Positions 31,761-43,549 of a stretch of DNA of 64,000 bases are shown in pieces. The position numbers and the translations under genes are program-made. Each line of letters starts with the position of its first letter. Position 1 is the stretch's first letter. Location of the stretch: NCBI RefSeq assembly GCF_002954385.1, contig NZ_MQVY01000001.1, forward strand, positions 286,892-350,891, given 5' to 3'. Below the pieces are notes generated by a model. It was given only the letters and a program-made list of their open reading frames with translations, ran no database searches and was not told the DNA's origin. Origin of the DNA: Tenacibaculum sp. SG-28. GTDB taxonomy: Bacteria; Bacteroidota; Bacteroidia; Flavobacteriales; Flavobacteriaceae.

Positions 31761-32636
31761 ATGTTATCCGTTCTTATTCCAAGCTATAATTGGGATACCT
31801 ATTCTTTAGTCGAGACGCTCTTTGTTGCGCTTCAAAAAGAAAATATTGCCTTCGAAATTCTTGTTTTGGATGATGCCTCTCCATTTTTAAGTACTTCAAG
31901 CAGTGAAAAAATCAATAGTCTTCCAAATTGCAGCCTTGTCTCTTTGCCAAAAAATATAGGTAGGAGTAAAATTAGGAATTTACTCGTGGAAAAAGCGACT
32001 TATGACTGGTTGTTGTTTTTGGATAGTGATGTAATGCCTAAACACACTAATTTTATTGCACGCTACATTGCTACAATGCATGTTGCAAATACTGTTGTTG
32101 TGGGTGGGATATGTTATGAGGATACTACAAGGAAAAAAACGATTCGTTGGCAGGTAGGTAAAAAGAATGAGGAAAAATCTGTAACCATTAGAAATGCACA
32201 GCCCTATAACTTTTTTTTTACTGGTAATTTTTTAATTCGAAAAGCAGTTTTTGATACTATTAGATTTGCAAATGATTTGGCAAAGTACGGTTATGAAGAT
32301 TTACTTTTTGCAAAGCAGTTACAAAAGCATTCTGTAGTTGTTACTCACATAGAAAATGAAGTATATCACTTAGGAATAGATTCGGATATAGAATATGTAG
32401 CGAAGACCAAAGATGCTCTCAAAAATTTGGCGTTACTATTGGCACAGAAACAAATTTCGTTTCCGGATACTAAACTATCGAAATATTACAAAATGATAGC
32501 ATGGACAGGTATCCCTTCTTTACTGGAAAAATTCACTGATTTTCTCGAAGAAAAGGCAATCAACTCTTCTTCTTTTTTTTATTACAATACATTTCGAATT
32601 GGGTATTTATCGAAGGTTTTTAAAGAGACTTTGTAA
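31761..32636 (+). CDS. glycosyltransferase family 2
   Basis: 291-residue GT2 (GT-A fold) enzyme. The N-terminus MLSVLIPSYNWDTYSLVETL and FEILVLDDASPF are typical, and the DxD-like motif is LLFLDSDVMPK. A later YGYEDLLFAKQL segment is the conserved ED motif of the catalytic region. No membrane segment, so it is probably cytosolic and makes a cell-surface glycan. Its tail overlaps the convergent glycosyltransferase by 30 bases. Donor and acceptor unknown. Confidence 0.88.
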   Translation: MLSVLIPSYNWDTYSLVETLFVALQKENIAFEILVLDDASPFLSTSSSEKINSLPNCSLVSLPKNIGRSKIRNLLVEKATYDWLLFLDSDVMPKHTNFIARYIATMHVANTVVVGGICYEDTTRKKTIRWQVGKKNEEKSVTIRNAQPYNFFFTGNFLIRKAVFDTIRFANDLAKYGYEDLLFAKQLQKHSVVVTHIENEVYHLGIDSDIEYVAKTKDALKNLALLLAQKQISFPDTKLSKYYKMIAWTGIPSLLEKFTDFLEEKAINSSSFFYYNTFRIGYLSKVFKETL

Positions 32637-33695
32637 TATAATTTCTTCCTTTTCCCAAATAAGTTCTGCTCGAGCTCTCTCTAAATTGTTACCATAATCA
32701 CTATTTGCAATTTGTTGAACGGTAGTAGCAAATTGCTCTGGAGTTCTTTTGGTTAATACTTCACCAATTGCATACTGCTCTATAATTTTTTTCATCTCTG
32801 GAAGGTCAGAGGTTAGCACCGGTACCCTGGCTTGAATGTAGTCAAAAACTTTATTCGGGAGTGCATATCGATAGCTTAACCCCATATCTTCTTCTAGGCT
32901 TATTCCAATTGTAGCCATCGGGGTAACTTTCCGAAGTTCCTCGGGAGAAAGTTTACCCAGAAGCAGCACTTGTTGTTGTAGGTTTTTCGTTGAAATCTCA
33001 TTTTGAATCTTTGAAATAATGTCACCACTACCAATAATAAGAAATATCCACTCTGGTAATAAATGCATACTCTCTAATACTAATTCTATACCTCTTCCTT
33101 TATTTACAGCACCTTGATAAATAATGGTATTCTTATTTTTTGCCTTTTGGAAAGTATCTAATGCTATCGCTTCATTTTCTTTCCTTGGTACGTTTTTTAC
33201 AACAGAGAATTTGGTTTTGTATTTGCTGTAATAATACCCAGCAATACTATCGCATACCGTATAACAATTTGCCAATTTTGGTACGATAATAGCCTCTATG
33301 CATTCCCAAATTTTTTTGATTCTTGGACGATTTGTTAGCTCTGGAATTTCAGGGAATAATTCGTGACTATCATATACTATTGTTTTTCTTTGAAGCACGC
33401 TTGCTAGGTAACAAGCAGGTAAGGTGTCTAGGTCGTTTGCGAGAATAATGTCTTTCCTAGTAAAAAGGAGTAAAATAATTAAACGAATATTGTATTCTGC
33501 ATAAAATAACGGGCCTTGTTCGAACCATAATTTTAAGCGCAGCGTACTGTATGATCTTTGTAAAGGTACGCTATCGGAACGCAGTCTTCCAACGAGTAAA
33601 ATTTCATAGCCAGATTTTTCTAGTGAGGAACAAACTTTCGCGACCCGTTGGTCTGTTGTAATATCATTGGTTACAGAAACTAATATTCGTTGCAA
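32607..33695 (-). CDS. glycosyltransferase (GT4-like)
   Basis: GT-B fold glycosyltransferase. I chose the TTG at 33695, giving 362 residues beginning MQRILVSVTNDITTDQRVAK, the usual start in related flavobacterial proteins. A longer in-frame reading would begin with GTG inside a terminator stem. Features: LANDLDTLPACYLAS, IVYDSHELFPEIPEL, then the C-terminal donor domain with IYQGAVNKGRGIELVLES and KVFDYIQARVPVLTSDLPEM. A single base read error creating TTG from ATG is possible. Convergent with the GT2 gene. Confidence 0.85.
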   Translation of the reverse strand: MQRILVSVTNDITTDQRVAKVCSSLEKSGYEILLVGRLRSDSVPLQRSYSTLRLKLWFEQGPLFYAEYNIRLIILLLFTRKDIILANDLDTLPACYLASVLQRKTIVYDSHELFPEIPELTNRPRIKKIWECIEAIIVPKLANCYTVCDSIAGYYYSKYKTKFSVVKNVPRKENEAIALDTFQKAKNKNTIIYQGAVNKGRGIELVLESMHLLPEWIFLIIGSGDIISKIQNEISTKNLQQQVLLLGKLSPEELRKVTPMATIGISLEEDMGLSYRYALPNKVFDYIQARVPVLTSDLPEMKKIIEQYAIGEVLTKRTPEQFATTVQQIANSDYGNNLERARAELIWEKEEIILQSLFKNLR

Positions 33696-33714
33696 AAGTA
33701 GTAGGTTTAGAAAC

Positions 33715-33722
33715 CAAAGATA
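33715..33722 (-). promoter_or_regulatory. -7 box between terminator and glycosyltransferase
   Basis: TATCTTTG on the minus strand matches TAnnTTTG exactly. It lies just after the hairpin at 33722-33747 and 20 bases before the TTG start. It gives the gene a possible own promoter after the upstream terminator. No -33 element seen. Confidence 0.3.
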
Positions 33723-33747
33723 AAAAAAACCCACTCTAAAGAGTGGG
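33722..33747 (-). terminator. second minus-strand terminator after mdh
   Basis: Perfect CCCACTC/GAGTGGG stem with a four-base loop followed on the minus strand by eight T. It lies about 120 bases beyond the mdh terminator and immediately before the glycosyltransferase. Confidence 0.85.
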
Positions 33748-33864
33748 AAAATTGCTATGAAAAACTATGAAAAGAAACATATAAATGTTCCATGTTTTAT
33801 GAGTCGAGGAGAATTTTTATTACTTACAAAAAAATATTTTTTAACATTTTTTAACATATTTTAC

Positions 33865-33900
33865 AAAAAAAGCCTGAACAGAAGATCTATTCAGACTTTT
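33865..33900 (-). terminator. mdh terminator
   Basis: On the minus strand AGTCTGAA pairs with TTCAGGCT (one G-U pair), followed by seven T. It starts 24 bases after the mdh stop. Confidence 0.8.
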
Positions 33901-33923
33901 AATATTTTCAATGATATCGTTAT

Positions 33924-34853
33924 TTAAAAAGACAAAAGTGCCTCATTGTTTTTTGCCACTGCTGCTGCAGAAGAACTAAGGTGTTCCTTTTCTGCATCAT
34001 TTAAATTAATCTCTACGATTTTTTCTATTCCATTTTTTCCAAGAACTACTGGGACACCAATGCATAAATCCGATAAACCATATTCTCCTTCTAATAAGGC
34101 AGAACAAGGAAATATTTTCTTTTGATCACAAGCAATTGCTTGCACTAAACCTGAAACAGCTGCTCCTGGTGCATACCAAGCTGATGTACCTAGTAACTTT
34201 GTTAAAGTAGCACCACCAACTTTAGTATCTTCTTTTACTTGATCTAATCTTTCTTCGGATAAAAATTCTGAAACAGGGACAGAGTTTCGTGTAGCTAAAC
34301 GCGTTAAAGGAACCATTCCTTTGTCGGAATGTCCTCCAATTACCATTCCATCTACATCAGATATTGGTGCTTCTAATGCTTCTGCTAAACGATACTTGAA
34401 TCTCGCTGAGTCTAGAGCACCACCCATACCAATAATTCTATTCTTTGGAAGGCCTGTTGTTTTATGCACTAAATAAGTCATCGTATCCATTGGGTTCGAA
34501 ACAACAATAATAATTGTATTTGGTGAATGTTCAATCAAACTTGCTGCAACGGATTTTACAATACCTGCATTAATCCCCAACAATTCATCACGAGACATAC
34601 CTGGTTTTCGAGCAATTCCAGAAGTAATAACGCAAATATCAGAGTTGGCTGTTTTGCTGTAATCTCCAGTTGTTCCAACAATTTTAGTGTCGAAACCATT
34701 CAATGAGGCAGTTTGCATTAAGTCCATAGCTTTTCCCTCTGCAAAACCTTCTTTGATGTCTACTAAAACAACTTCTGAAGCGAAATCTTTGATAGCAATG
34801 TACTCTGCACAACTTGCACCTACAGCACCTGCTCCTACAACTGTTACTTTCAT
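33924..34853 (-). CDS. mdh: malate dehydrogenase
   Basis: 309 residues from the ATG at 34853. Interconverts malate and oxaloacetate with NAD in the TCA cycle. The N-terminal Rossmann motif is MKVTVVGAGAVGASCAEYI; the NAD-binding Asp is in VVLVDIKEG. The substrate-binding Arg is in ITSGIARKPGMSRDELL, the conserved ISNP-like segment is VVSNPMDTMTYLV, and the catalytic His is in GGHSDKGMVPL. This is the LDH-like type of malate dehydrogenase usual in Bacteroidota. Monocistronic, with its own -7 box and terminator. Confidence 0.95.
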   Translation of the reverse strand: MKVTVVGAGAVGASCAEYIAIKDFASEVVLVDIKEGFAEGKAMDLMQTASLNGFDTKIVGTTGDYSKTANSDICVITSGIARKPGMSRDELLGINAGIVKSVAASLIEHSPNTIIIVVSNPMDTMTYLVHKTTGLPKNRIIGMGGALDSARFKYRLAEALEAPISDVDGMVIGGHSDKGMVPLTRLATRNSVPVSEFLSEERLDQVKEDTKVGGATLTKLLGTSAWYAPGAAVSGLVQAIACDQKKIFPCSALLEGEYGLSDLCIGVPVVLGKNGIEKIVEINLNDAEKEHLSSSAAAVAKNNEALLSF

Positions 34854-34891
34854 TTTATATATATTTTTTTGAAAATTATTAATAAGATGCA

Positions 34892-34899
34892 CAAAAATA
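34892..34899 (-). promoter_or_regulatory. -7 box upstream of mdh
   Basis: TATTTTTG on the minus strand matches TAnnTTTG exactly, 38 bases before the mdh start. No clear -33 TTG. Confidence 0.4.
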
Positions 34900-35092
34900 G
34901 CGATTTGCCTAAGGATAAAAAAGTAAATTAAGACCGAAGTTATTCTTTTAACTAATTATAAGTTTTTGTTAACTCTTCTTTATTGTAGCGAGTAAAACAA
35001 ATTCAAGTGTCCTTGTTTTTTAACGTACTACTTGCTTTTACAGTATAGTGTGTATAGCAAAGCGCTTCAAATACGACTATATCTTTTGTAGG

Positions 35093-36133
35093 TTATCGAA
35101 AACTAAATGCAATTCCTCCATTAATGGTGGTGTATTCTTGAAAGGAACACCTTCCAAATATTTTGAAAAATCCAATATTAAAACGTAATCCTAAGGTTGC
35201 ATTAATACCACCTACATTCTGTTTCAGTGCTAATGGGTCTATCACTGTTTCTTCAACGATAGTGCCAGTAGTCTCTGTATCGTATATTAAGGTGTACCTA
35301 CCTAGCATTTCTAAACGAGAATTGCCACCCACATATCCAACACCCCCAAATACATTAACAATAGGAAAATTTAAGGATGCAATAGCTTTAAATGTGTAGG
35401 TGTTTAAATTAAATTCTGTGGTTGCATTATCTGTTAAAACAGCTCCTGTACTTGCGTCATCAATGGTATAAATAACCTCCATATTAGAATATGCGGCTAA
35501 TAAAGCAATATGTAAAGGAGTTTTGTCTAATGGACCTAACCAATCTGTAATTTCTTTTTTAAATCCAATACCAAATAGCCCTCCTTTTACGTCATCCGTT
35601 CCAACTTTAGGGGCATATCGTATTATAGCATCTAATTTAAAAGGTAATCCTACACCTATTTGTACAGCAGGTGCAGGTATAATACTTAGTGGTAAATCTT
35701 CTTTAATACCTTTGGGAAGGTCGAAGTCTGCAGATACCTCTCTACCGTCAATGGTTCGTGTGTATCGCAAACGCGCAGGAATTTCGTTCTCACTACCTGC
35801 CACCGTAGGAGAATTTGTATTGCTGCTTAATATTGTTGTTTTATCGGATAAATTCAAATGTGCAACATCAAATAACTCATCTTTGGTTGGGATAAAAGAC
35901 CCGTTTGCTCCGATAGTTATGTCAAACCCAAACTTTTTATGTACTTTGGCCGTATGATACCAACCATTACTCATACTGTAGATTAGTCCTTTAAAGGCAG
36001 GTTTTAAATAACCATTTGTAAGTTTTACTGCGTCCTCCTTTGCTAGCAGTATTGTTTCTATTTCTTGTGCTTTACCAATTATTGCCGTAAGGAGAAAAAG
36101 TAATAAAAGGGTAATTTTTTTAATTTTCATCAT
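35093..36133 (-). CDS. DUF6588 outer-membrane-like protein
   Basis: 346-residue exported protein. The signal peptide ends IGKAQ. The body matches the Bacteroidota DUF6588 family: it opens with a helical segment followed by VKLTNGYLKPAFKGLIYSMS and NGWYHTAKVHKKFGFDI, then a barrel-like pattern with YVGGNSRLEMLGRY and a C-terminal GGIAFSFR ending on an aromatic-basic pair. A likely outer-membrane protein. No neighbour on the same strand within a short distance suggests an operon. Function unknown. Confidence 0.78.
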   Translation of the reverse strand: MMKIKKITLLLLFLLTAIIGKAQEIETILLAKEDAVKLTNGYLKPAFKGLIYSMSNGWYHTAKVHKKFGFDITIGANGSFIPTKDELFDVAHLNLSDKTTILSSNTNSPTVAGSENEIPARLRYTRTIDGREVSADFDLPKGIKEDLPLSIIPAPAVQIGVGLPFKLDAIIRYAPKVGTDDVKGGLFGIGFKKEITDWLGPLDKTPLHIALLAAYSNMEVIYTIDDASTGAVLTDNATTEFNLNTYTFKAIASLNFPIVNVFGGVGYVGGNSRLEMLGRYTLIYDTETTGTIVEETVIDPLALKQNVGGINATLGLRFNIGFFKIFGRCSFQEYTTINGGIAFSFR

Positions 36134-36221
36134 TTTTTATTTGGATAGCGCTTCTTTGTTTTGTTGCTACATTTTCAATTAAAGATAAAATATTTTCAAA
36201 AAGAAAGCACTTGTAAAGCAA

Positions 36222-36247
36222 AAAAAATCCCGGTGAAGGGATTTTTT
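36222..36247 (-). terminator. gyrB terminator
   Basis: Minus strand: AAAAATCCC-loop-GGGATTTTT with a T-tract after it. It begins 9 bases downstream of the gyrB stop. Confidence 0.85.
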
Positions 36248-36255
36248 AAGCTATT

Positions 36256-38647
<2,392 letters not shown>

Positions 38648-39223
38648 ATGAAAAAGAACACGTATGTAATTATTGCTTTATTATTTGTGGTTTTCAATTT
38701 TACAAATTGTAATGAATCGGATACTACCGAATACCATTTGGAACAAGACCTATTGGGAGAGTGGCAAATGACTTCCTTTCTGTATAATGGAAATACGAAG
38801 ATGGTAATGTCGGGAAATACAGTAGCGATTACTTTTGTAGGAGAAGGTAAAAATATCCATTCCACCATGACTTTTACAGAGAGTCCAAACAAGGTTTTTA
38901 CTTCTGGATCTTATGATATTGAATTAACAACAACTAGTGAGGAGAACTCCGAAACGGAATTACTGGCTATTACAAGTATACAAGAAGAGGCTAATTGGCA
39001 AGCAGATGGCTCCGTTTTAACCATTGGAGAGATACTTTCAAGATCCCTTACTTATGACGGAAATATTTTAGATTTTTTTCAAAATAGGGATGCAATAGAT
39101 TTTACGGTTGAAGAAATAACTGCTACCTCTTTACGGATTAGATATTCGTTCCAAGAGCTTTCTGAAGATTCAGTCATGGTAAAAGAGCTTTCTGCTGATC
39201 TTGTTATGGAATTTAAACGATAA
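38648..39223 (+). CDS. lipocalin-like hypothetical lipoprotein
   Basis: 191-residue predicted lipoprotein; the signal ends in lipobox VFNFTNC. The mature protein begins with HLEQDLLGEWQMTSFLYNG, followed by alternating strands ending LSADLVMEFKR, the pattern of small lipocalin-like proteins common in Bacteroidota. Family call is by pattern only. It is followed by a perfect terminator 17 bases after its stop. Function unknown. Confidence 0.72.
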   Translation: MKKNTYVIIALLFVVFNFTNCNESDTTEYHLEQDLLGEWQMTSFLYNGNTKMVMSGNTVAITFVGEGKNIHSTMTFTESPNKVFTSGSYDIELTTTSEENSETELLAITSIQEEANWQADGSVLTIGEILSRSLTYDGNILDFFQNRDAIDFTVEEITATSLRIRYSFQELSEDSVMVKELSADLVMEFKR

Positions 39224-39240
39224 TTTAATTTCGTTATAAA

Positions 39241-39277
39241 ATTAAAAGCTACTTACTAAAAATAAGTAGCTTTTAAT
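39241..39277. terminator. perfect hairpin terminator
   Basis: Perfect 15-base stem ATTAAAAGCTACTTA / TAAGTAGCTTTTAAT with a seven-base loop, 17 bases after the lipoprotein stop. It can also serve the convergent icmF. Confidence 0.85.
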
Positions 39278-39348
39278 CGTATTTGACTATTTTTTACAGC
39301 ATCTATAAAAGTTACCCTAAAGCTTTACAGGGTTGCCCACTACCGTTG

Positions 39349-42300
39349 TTACATATTTCTCCTGTATTGTCCTCCGACTTCAAATAAAGCACTTGTAATT
39401 TCACCAAGGGAACATACTTTAGTAGCCTCCATGAGCTTTTCAAAAATATTTTCATTTTGAATTGCCGCATTTTGCAGAATGTTAAGTTCTTCTTTTACTT
39501 TGTTTACATTAGCAGCATTTAAATTTTCTTTCGTTTTTATTTGAAAGAGTTTTTCCTCCTCTGTTGCTCGAATTACCTCTTGAGGTGTAACCGTTGGTGA
39601 TCCTTTCGAACTCAAGAACGTATTTACCCCAATAATCGGAAATTCTCCAGTGTGTTTCAGCGTTTCGTAATACAAACTCTCTTCTTGAATTTTCGAACGT
39701 TGGTACATGGTTTCCATAGCTCCTAAAACACCACCTCTTTCGGTAATTCTATCAAATTCAGTCAGTACAGCTTCCTCCACTAAATCGGTTAATTCTTCGA
39801 TAATGAAAGAGCCCTGGATAGGATTTTCATTTTTGGCCAAACCTAACTCTTTATTTATGATTAATTGAATTGCCATAGCTCTGCGCACACTTTCTTCTGT
39901 TGGTGTGGTAATTGCTTCATCATATGCATTTGTATGCAGAGAGTTACAATTATCGTAGATAGCGTACAATGCCTGTAAGGTAGTTCGAATATCATTAAAG
40001 TCTATTTCTTGTGCGTGTAAGGATCTACCAGATGTTTGAATGTGGTATTTTAACATCTGTGCACGAGGGTTCGCATTGTATTTATATTTCAGCGCTTTAG
40101 CCCATATTTTTCGGGCAACTCGTCCAATAACAGCGTATTCTGGATCTATACCATTAGAGAAAAAGAAGGATAAGTTTGGACCAAACTTATTAATGTCCAT
40201 TCCTCTGGAAAGATAGTACTCCACGTAGGTAAAACCATTTGCAAGCGTTAATGCTAACTGGGTGATGGGGTTTGCACCAGCTTCCGCAATATGGTAACCA
40301 GATATTGAAACCGAGTAAAAGTTTCTAACATTTTTTTCAATAAAATACTCTTGTACATCTCCCATTAAACGCAACGCAAATTCCGTAGAAAAAATACAGG
40401 TATTTTGCGCTTGGTCTTCTTTCAAAATATCTGCCTGTACAGTACCACGAACTTGGGCTAATGTACTCGCTTTAATAGTTGCATATACCTCTGCAGGTAG
40501 AACTTGGTCACCCGTTAGTCCTAACAGCATTAATCCCAAGCCGTCATTACCCTCTGGTAAATCACCATTGTATGATGGGCGGTCTAAACCTTTGGCATCG
40601 TATCGTTCTTTTAATGTATCTTCTACCGTACTCTCTAAACCGTGTTCTTTAATATATTTTTCACAATTTTGATCAATTGCTGCATTCATGAAAAAACCAA
40701 GAAGCATAGGAGCAGGACCGTTAATAGTCATGGAAACAGAAGTCATTGCATGGCTTAGGTCGAAGCCAGAATACAATTTTTTAGCATCATCTAGACAACA
40801 TATAGAAACTCCCGCATTACCAATTTTACCGTATATATCTGGTCGGTGTCCTGGATCGTTACCGTATAGCGTAACGCTATCAAAAGCTGTAGACAATCGC
40901 TTGGCAGGCATTCCTAAACTCACGTAGTGAAAACGTCGATTCGTTCGTTCTGGGCCTCCCTCTCCAGCAAACATTCGTGTTGGGTCCTCTCCAGTTCGCT
41001 TAAATGGATATAAACCCGAAGCATACGGAAATTCACCTGGAACGTTTTCCTGTAAGTTCCATCGTAATAAATCTCCCCAAGCCTTGTATTTTGGCAGGGC
41101 AACTTTCGGAATTTGAGTATGAGAAAGAGATTCTGTGTGCGTTTCGATTTTAATTTCCTTGTCCCGTACTTTAAAACTGTATATAGGACTTTTATATTTC
41201 TGTACTTTTGAATTCCAGTTTAAAATAATTTCCCAATTATAGGGATCTAAATCCATTTTAGCACGGTCAAATTCTGCAAGTAAAAGTTTAAGGAATTCCT
41301 TGTTTTCTTCTGTTGTAAGAATTGAGTTCGCTTCGATTCCACTTTTATCGAGTTCGATAGTGGAACCAGAAACACTCTCTAAAGTTTTGTAAATCCCGTA
41401 TAGTTTTTGCGCTACTTTTTCTTGCGTATCGACTTTTTTATCATAAGCCCTATTACTTTCGGCAATCTCCGATAGGTATCTTGTTCTTGCCGGAGGAATG
41501 ACAAATATTTTCTCCGACATTTCCTCCGTAATCGTAAACGATGATTGTAAATCAGCTCCGGTTTTCGCTACTATTTTATCCATGATTGCCTTGTATAATG
41601 AATTCATACCAGGGTCATTAAATTGCGAGGCTATAGTTCCAAAAACAGGAAGTTGGTCTTGTGGAATATCCCATAAATTGTTATTGCGCATGTATTGTTT
41701 ACGCACATCACGTAGTGCGTCTAAAGCACCGCGTTTATCAAATTTATTGATAGCTACTAGATCTGCAAAATCGAGCATGTCAATTTTCTCTAATTGTGTA
41801 GCAGCACCAAATTCTGGTGTCATCACATATAGAGAGGTGTCAGAATGCTCAATAATTTCTGTATCCGATTGACCAATACCAGAGGTTTCCAAAATGATTA
41901 AATCAAAAGCAGCTGCTTTTAAAACTTCTACAGCCTCATTTACGTATTTAGACAATGCCAAATTCGATTGTCGAGTGGCAAGAGATCGCATGTAAACGCG
42001 ATCATTATTAATTGCATTCATCCGTATGCGATCTCCCAACAAGGCTCCTCCGGTTTTTCTTTTAGAAGGATCTACAGAAATAAGCCCAATCGTTTTTTCT
42101 GGAAAATCAATTAAAAATCGCCTTACTAATTCATCTACTAAACTTGATTTACCAGCGCCACCTGTTCCCGTAATACCAAGCACAGGAGTGGAAGCTTTTT
42201 TATTATTTTCATGAATTTTTTTTAGGGTGTCTTTTGCTATCTCAGGGAAGTTTTCTGCGGCAGAAATAACTCTGGCAATGCTTCCAGTTTCTTTCTTAGA

Positions 42301-42774
42301 AAGTTTGTCAACTTCACCGTTTAATGTGTCTCCGATAGGATAATCAGATTGCTGAACTAAATCATTAATCATTCCTTGCAAACCCAATTCACGACCATCG
42401 TCAGGTGAATATATCCGAGTAATTCCATAGTCCATTAGCTCTTTAATCTCCTCGGGAAGAATTACTCCTCCACCACCACCAAAAATTTTGATATGGCCAG
42501 CACCTCTTTCTTGCAGTAAATCAAACATGTATTTAAAGTACTCGTTATGTCCTCCTTGGTAAGAAGTCATCGCAATTGCATTAGCATCCTCTTGTATCGC
42601 ACAGTTTACAACCTCTTCCACACTTCGGTCGTGTCCTAAGTGAATAACCTCGACTCCAGTAGATTGAATAATCCTCCTCATAATATTAATGGCAGCATCG
42701 TGTCCATCGAAAAGAGAGGCAGCAGTTACAATTCGTACTTTGTAGGTAGGTTTATAGGGAGTTATTTGTTCCAT
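39349..42774 (-). CDS. icmF: fused isobutyryl-CoA mutase-type protein (IcmF)
   Basis: 1141 residues, intact. Three parts in order: an N-terminal B12-binding domain ([14 protein letters not shown] supplies the B12-ligand His; DXHXXA variant); a MeaB-like G-protein domain (Walker [31 protein letters not shown]); and a C-terminal acyl-CoA mutase barrel starting near [18 protein letters not shown], with [18 protein letters not shown] and [15 protein letters not shown]. This order matches IcmF, in which the mutase is fused to its own G-protein chaperone. It rearranges branched acyl-CoA such as isobutyryl-CoA; substrate cannot be fixed by sequence reading. No propionate genes adjoin it. Confidence 0.92.
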   Translation of the reverse strand: MEQITPYKPTYKVRIVTAASLFDGHDAAINIMRRIIQSTGVEVIHLGHDRSVEEVVNCAIQEDANAIAMTSYQGGHNEYFKYMFDLLQERGAGHIKIFGGGGGVILPEEIKELMDYGITRIYSPDDGRELGLQGMINDLVQQSDYPIGDTLNGEVDKLSKKETGSIARVISAAENFPEIAKDTLKKIHENNKKASTPVLGITGTGGAGKSSLVDELVRRFLIDFPEKTIGLISVDPSKRKTGGALLGDRIRMNAINNDRVYMRSLATRQSNLALSKYVNEAVEVLKAAAFDLIILETSGIGQSDTEIIEHSDTSLYVMTPEFGAATQLEKIDMLDFADLVAINKFDKRGALDALRDVRKQYMRNNNLWDIPQDQLPVFGTIASQFNDPGMNSLYKAIMDKIVAKTGADLQSSFTITEEMSEKIFVIPPARTRYLSEIAESNRAYDKKVDTQEKVAQKLYGIYKTLESVSGSTIELDKSGIEANSILTTEENKEFLKLLLAEFDRAKMDLDPYNWEIILNWNSKVQKYKSPIYSFKVRDKEIKIETHTESLSHTQIPKVALPKYKAWGDLLRWNLQENVPGEFPYASGLYPFKRTGEDPTRMFAGEGGPERTNRRFHYVSLGMPAKRLSTAFDSVTLYGNDPGHRPDIYGKIGNAGVSICCLDDAKKLYSGFDLSHAMTSVSMTINGPAPMLLGFFMNAAIDQNCEKYIKEHGLESTVEDTLKERYDAKGLDRPSYNGDLPEGNDGLGLMLLGLTGDQVLPAEVYATIKASTLAQVRGTVQADILKEDQAQNTCIFSTEFALRLMGDVQEYFIEKNVRNFYSVSISGYHIAEAGANPITQLALTLANGFTYVEYYLSRGMDINKFGPNLSFFFSNGIDPEYAVIGRVARKIWAKALKYKYNANPRAQMLKYHIQTSGRSLHAQEIDFNDIRTTLQALYAIYDNCNSLHTNAYDEAITTPTEESVRRAMAIQLIINKELGLAKNENPIQGSFIIEELTDLVEEAVLTEFDRITERGGVLGAMETMYQRSKIQEESLYYETLKHTGEFPIIGVNTFLSSKGSPTVTPQEVIRATEEEKLFQIKTKENLNAANVNKVKEELNILQNAAIQNENIFEKLMEATKVCSLGEITSALFEVGGQYRRNM

Positions 42775-42844
42775 TCGTAATTTAACTTGAATTAATGGTT
42801 TGCAATTTACGAAAATCTTAAAAAAAAGAAGGATTTTATATAAA

Positions 42845-43168
42845 TTATATATATCTAATGAATGACCAAGATTTACGGGTTTCCAAGTAGTTTAAATTAT
42901 TTTCGTTGGTATACGCCTCTCGCTCAAAACTTATATTCACATAGGCTAATGCTGTATTTTTATACAGAAGCAACTTTATCAGCCATTCAATACCGTAAAT
43001 TAAATAGAATAGCAAAAGCAATGTTTCTCGTTGCTGTTGCAAATGAATTTTCTCGTGATTAATTAAATAGAGATTGTTTTTAAGTTCCTTCCTTTTTAGA
43101 AATATGAAAGGATAGATGGCAAGACCAACAAAACCTTTGGGTATTATATGTTTTGTAATTAAAATCAA
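42845..43168 (-). CDS. small HExxH membrane protein
   Basis: 107 residues. An N-terminal hydrophobic segment (about 12-24) is followed by [12 protein letters not shown], which contains a zinc-type HExxH (His38, Glu39, His42). A second hydrophobic segment (50-68) precedes [11 protein letters not shown] (Glu82 and Glu84 candidates for a third ligand) and a basic-aromatic tail ([10 protein letters not shown]). The arrangement resembles a minimal membrane metallopeptidase of the gluzincin type, but no domain is recognised. It starts 394 bases upstream of the histidine kinase, on the opposite strand. Activity is inference. Confidence 0.65.
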   Translation of the reverse strand: MILITKHIIPKGFVGLAIYPFIFLKRKELKNNLYLINHEKIHLQQQRETLLLLFYLIYGIEWLIKLLLYKNTALAYVNISFEREAYTNENNLNYLETRKSWSFIRYI

Positions 43169-43549
43169 TTGTTAAAAATACAAATTTTAAGTTAAAAACA
43201 CATTTAATATTCTCATTTGATTTTTTAAAATAACTATACATTTTACCATTAAAATGGTATTATTTTGTCAATTTTGATGTAATTCGGAAGATTTTTTGAT
43301 CATTTCCATTGAATTAACATTTAAATAATATTACCCAAGTATCATTTTATAAATTTATAAAAAGTACATGTTTTTAGGGGAAGAAATATATGTATTGTTA
43401 TCTTGGATGTAAGTCTTAACAACTTTCATCGTTATTAATTTTTCGAACAGTATTTTAATACTAATTTTTGGGTGCAGTTTTAATTGCATCCTAAAGCTTT
43501 TATTACCTATCCTATCTCTTTTCCTAAGACTTTAAAAAATGCGAGTGCC
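43169..43549. other. intergenic region, AT-rich
   Basis: 381 bases between divergent genes, very AT-rich. I found no tRNA, strong hairpin, or credible open frame. One TTG-like and several A/T-rich segments make promoters possible, but none matches TAnnTTTG clearly. Confidence 0.4.

Noticed and set aside
34491..34500. GGTTCGAA-like T-loop motif suggesting a tRNA
   Set aside because: It lies inside the intact mdh coding sequence and no cloverleaf fits around it.
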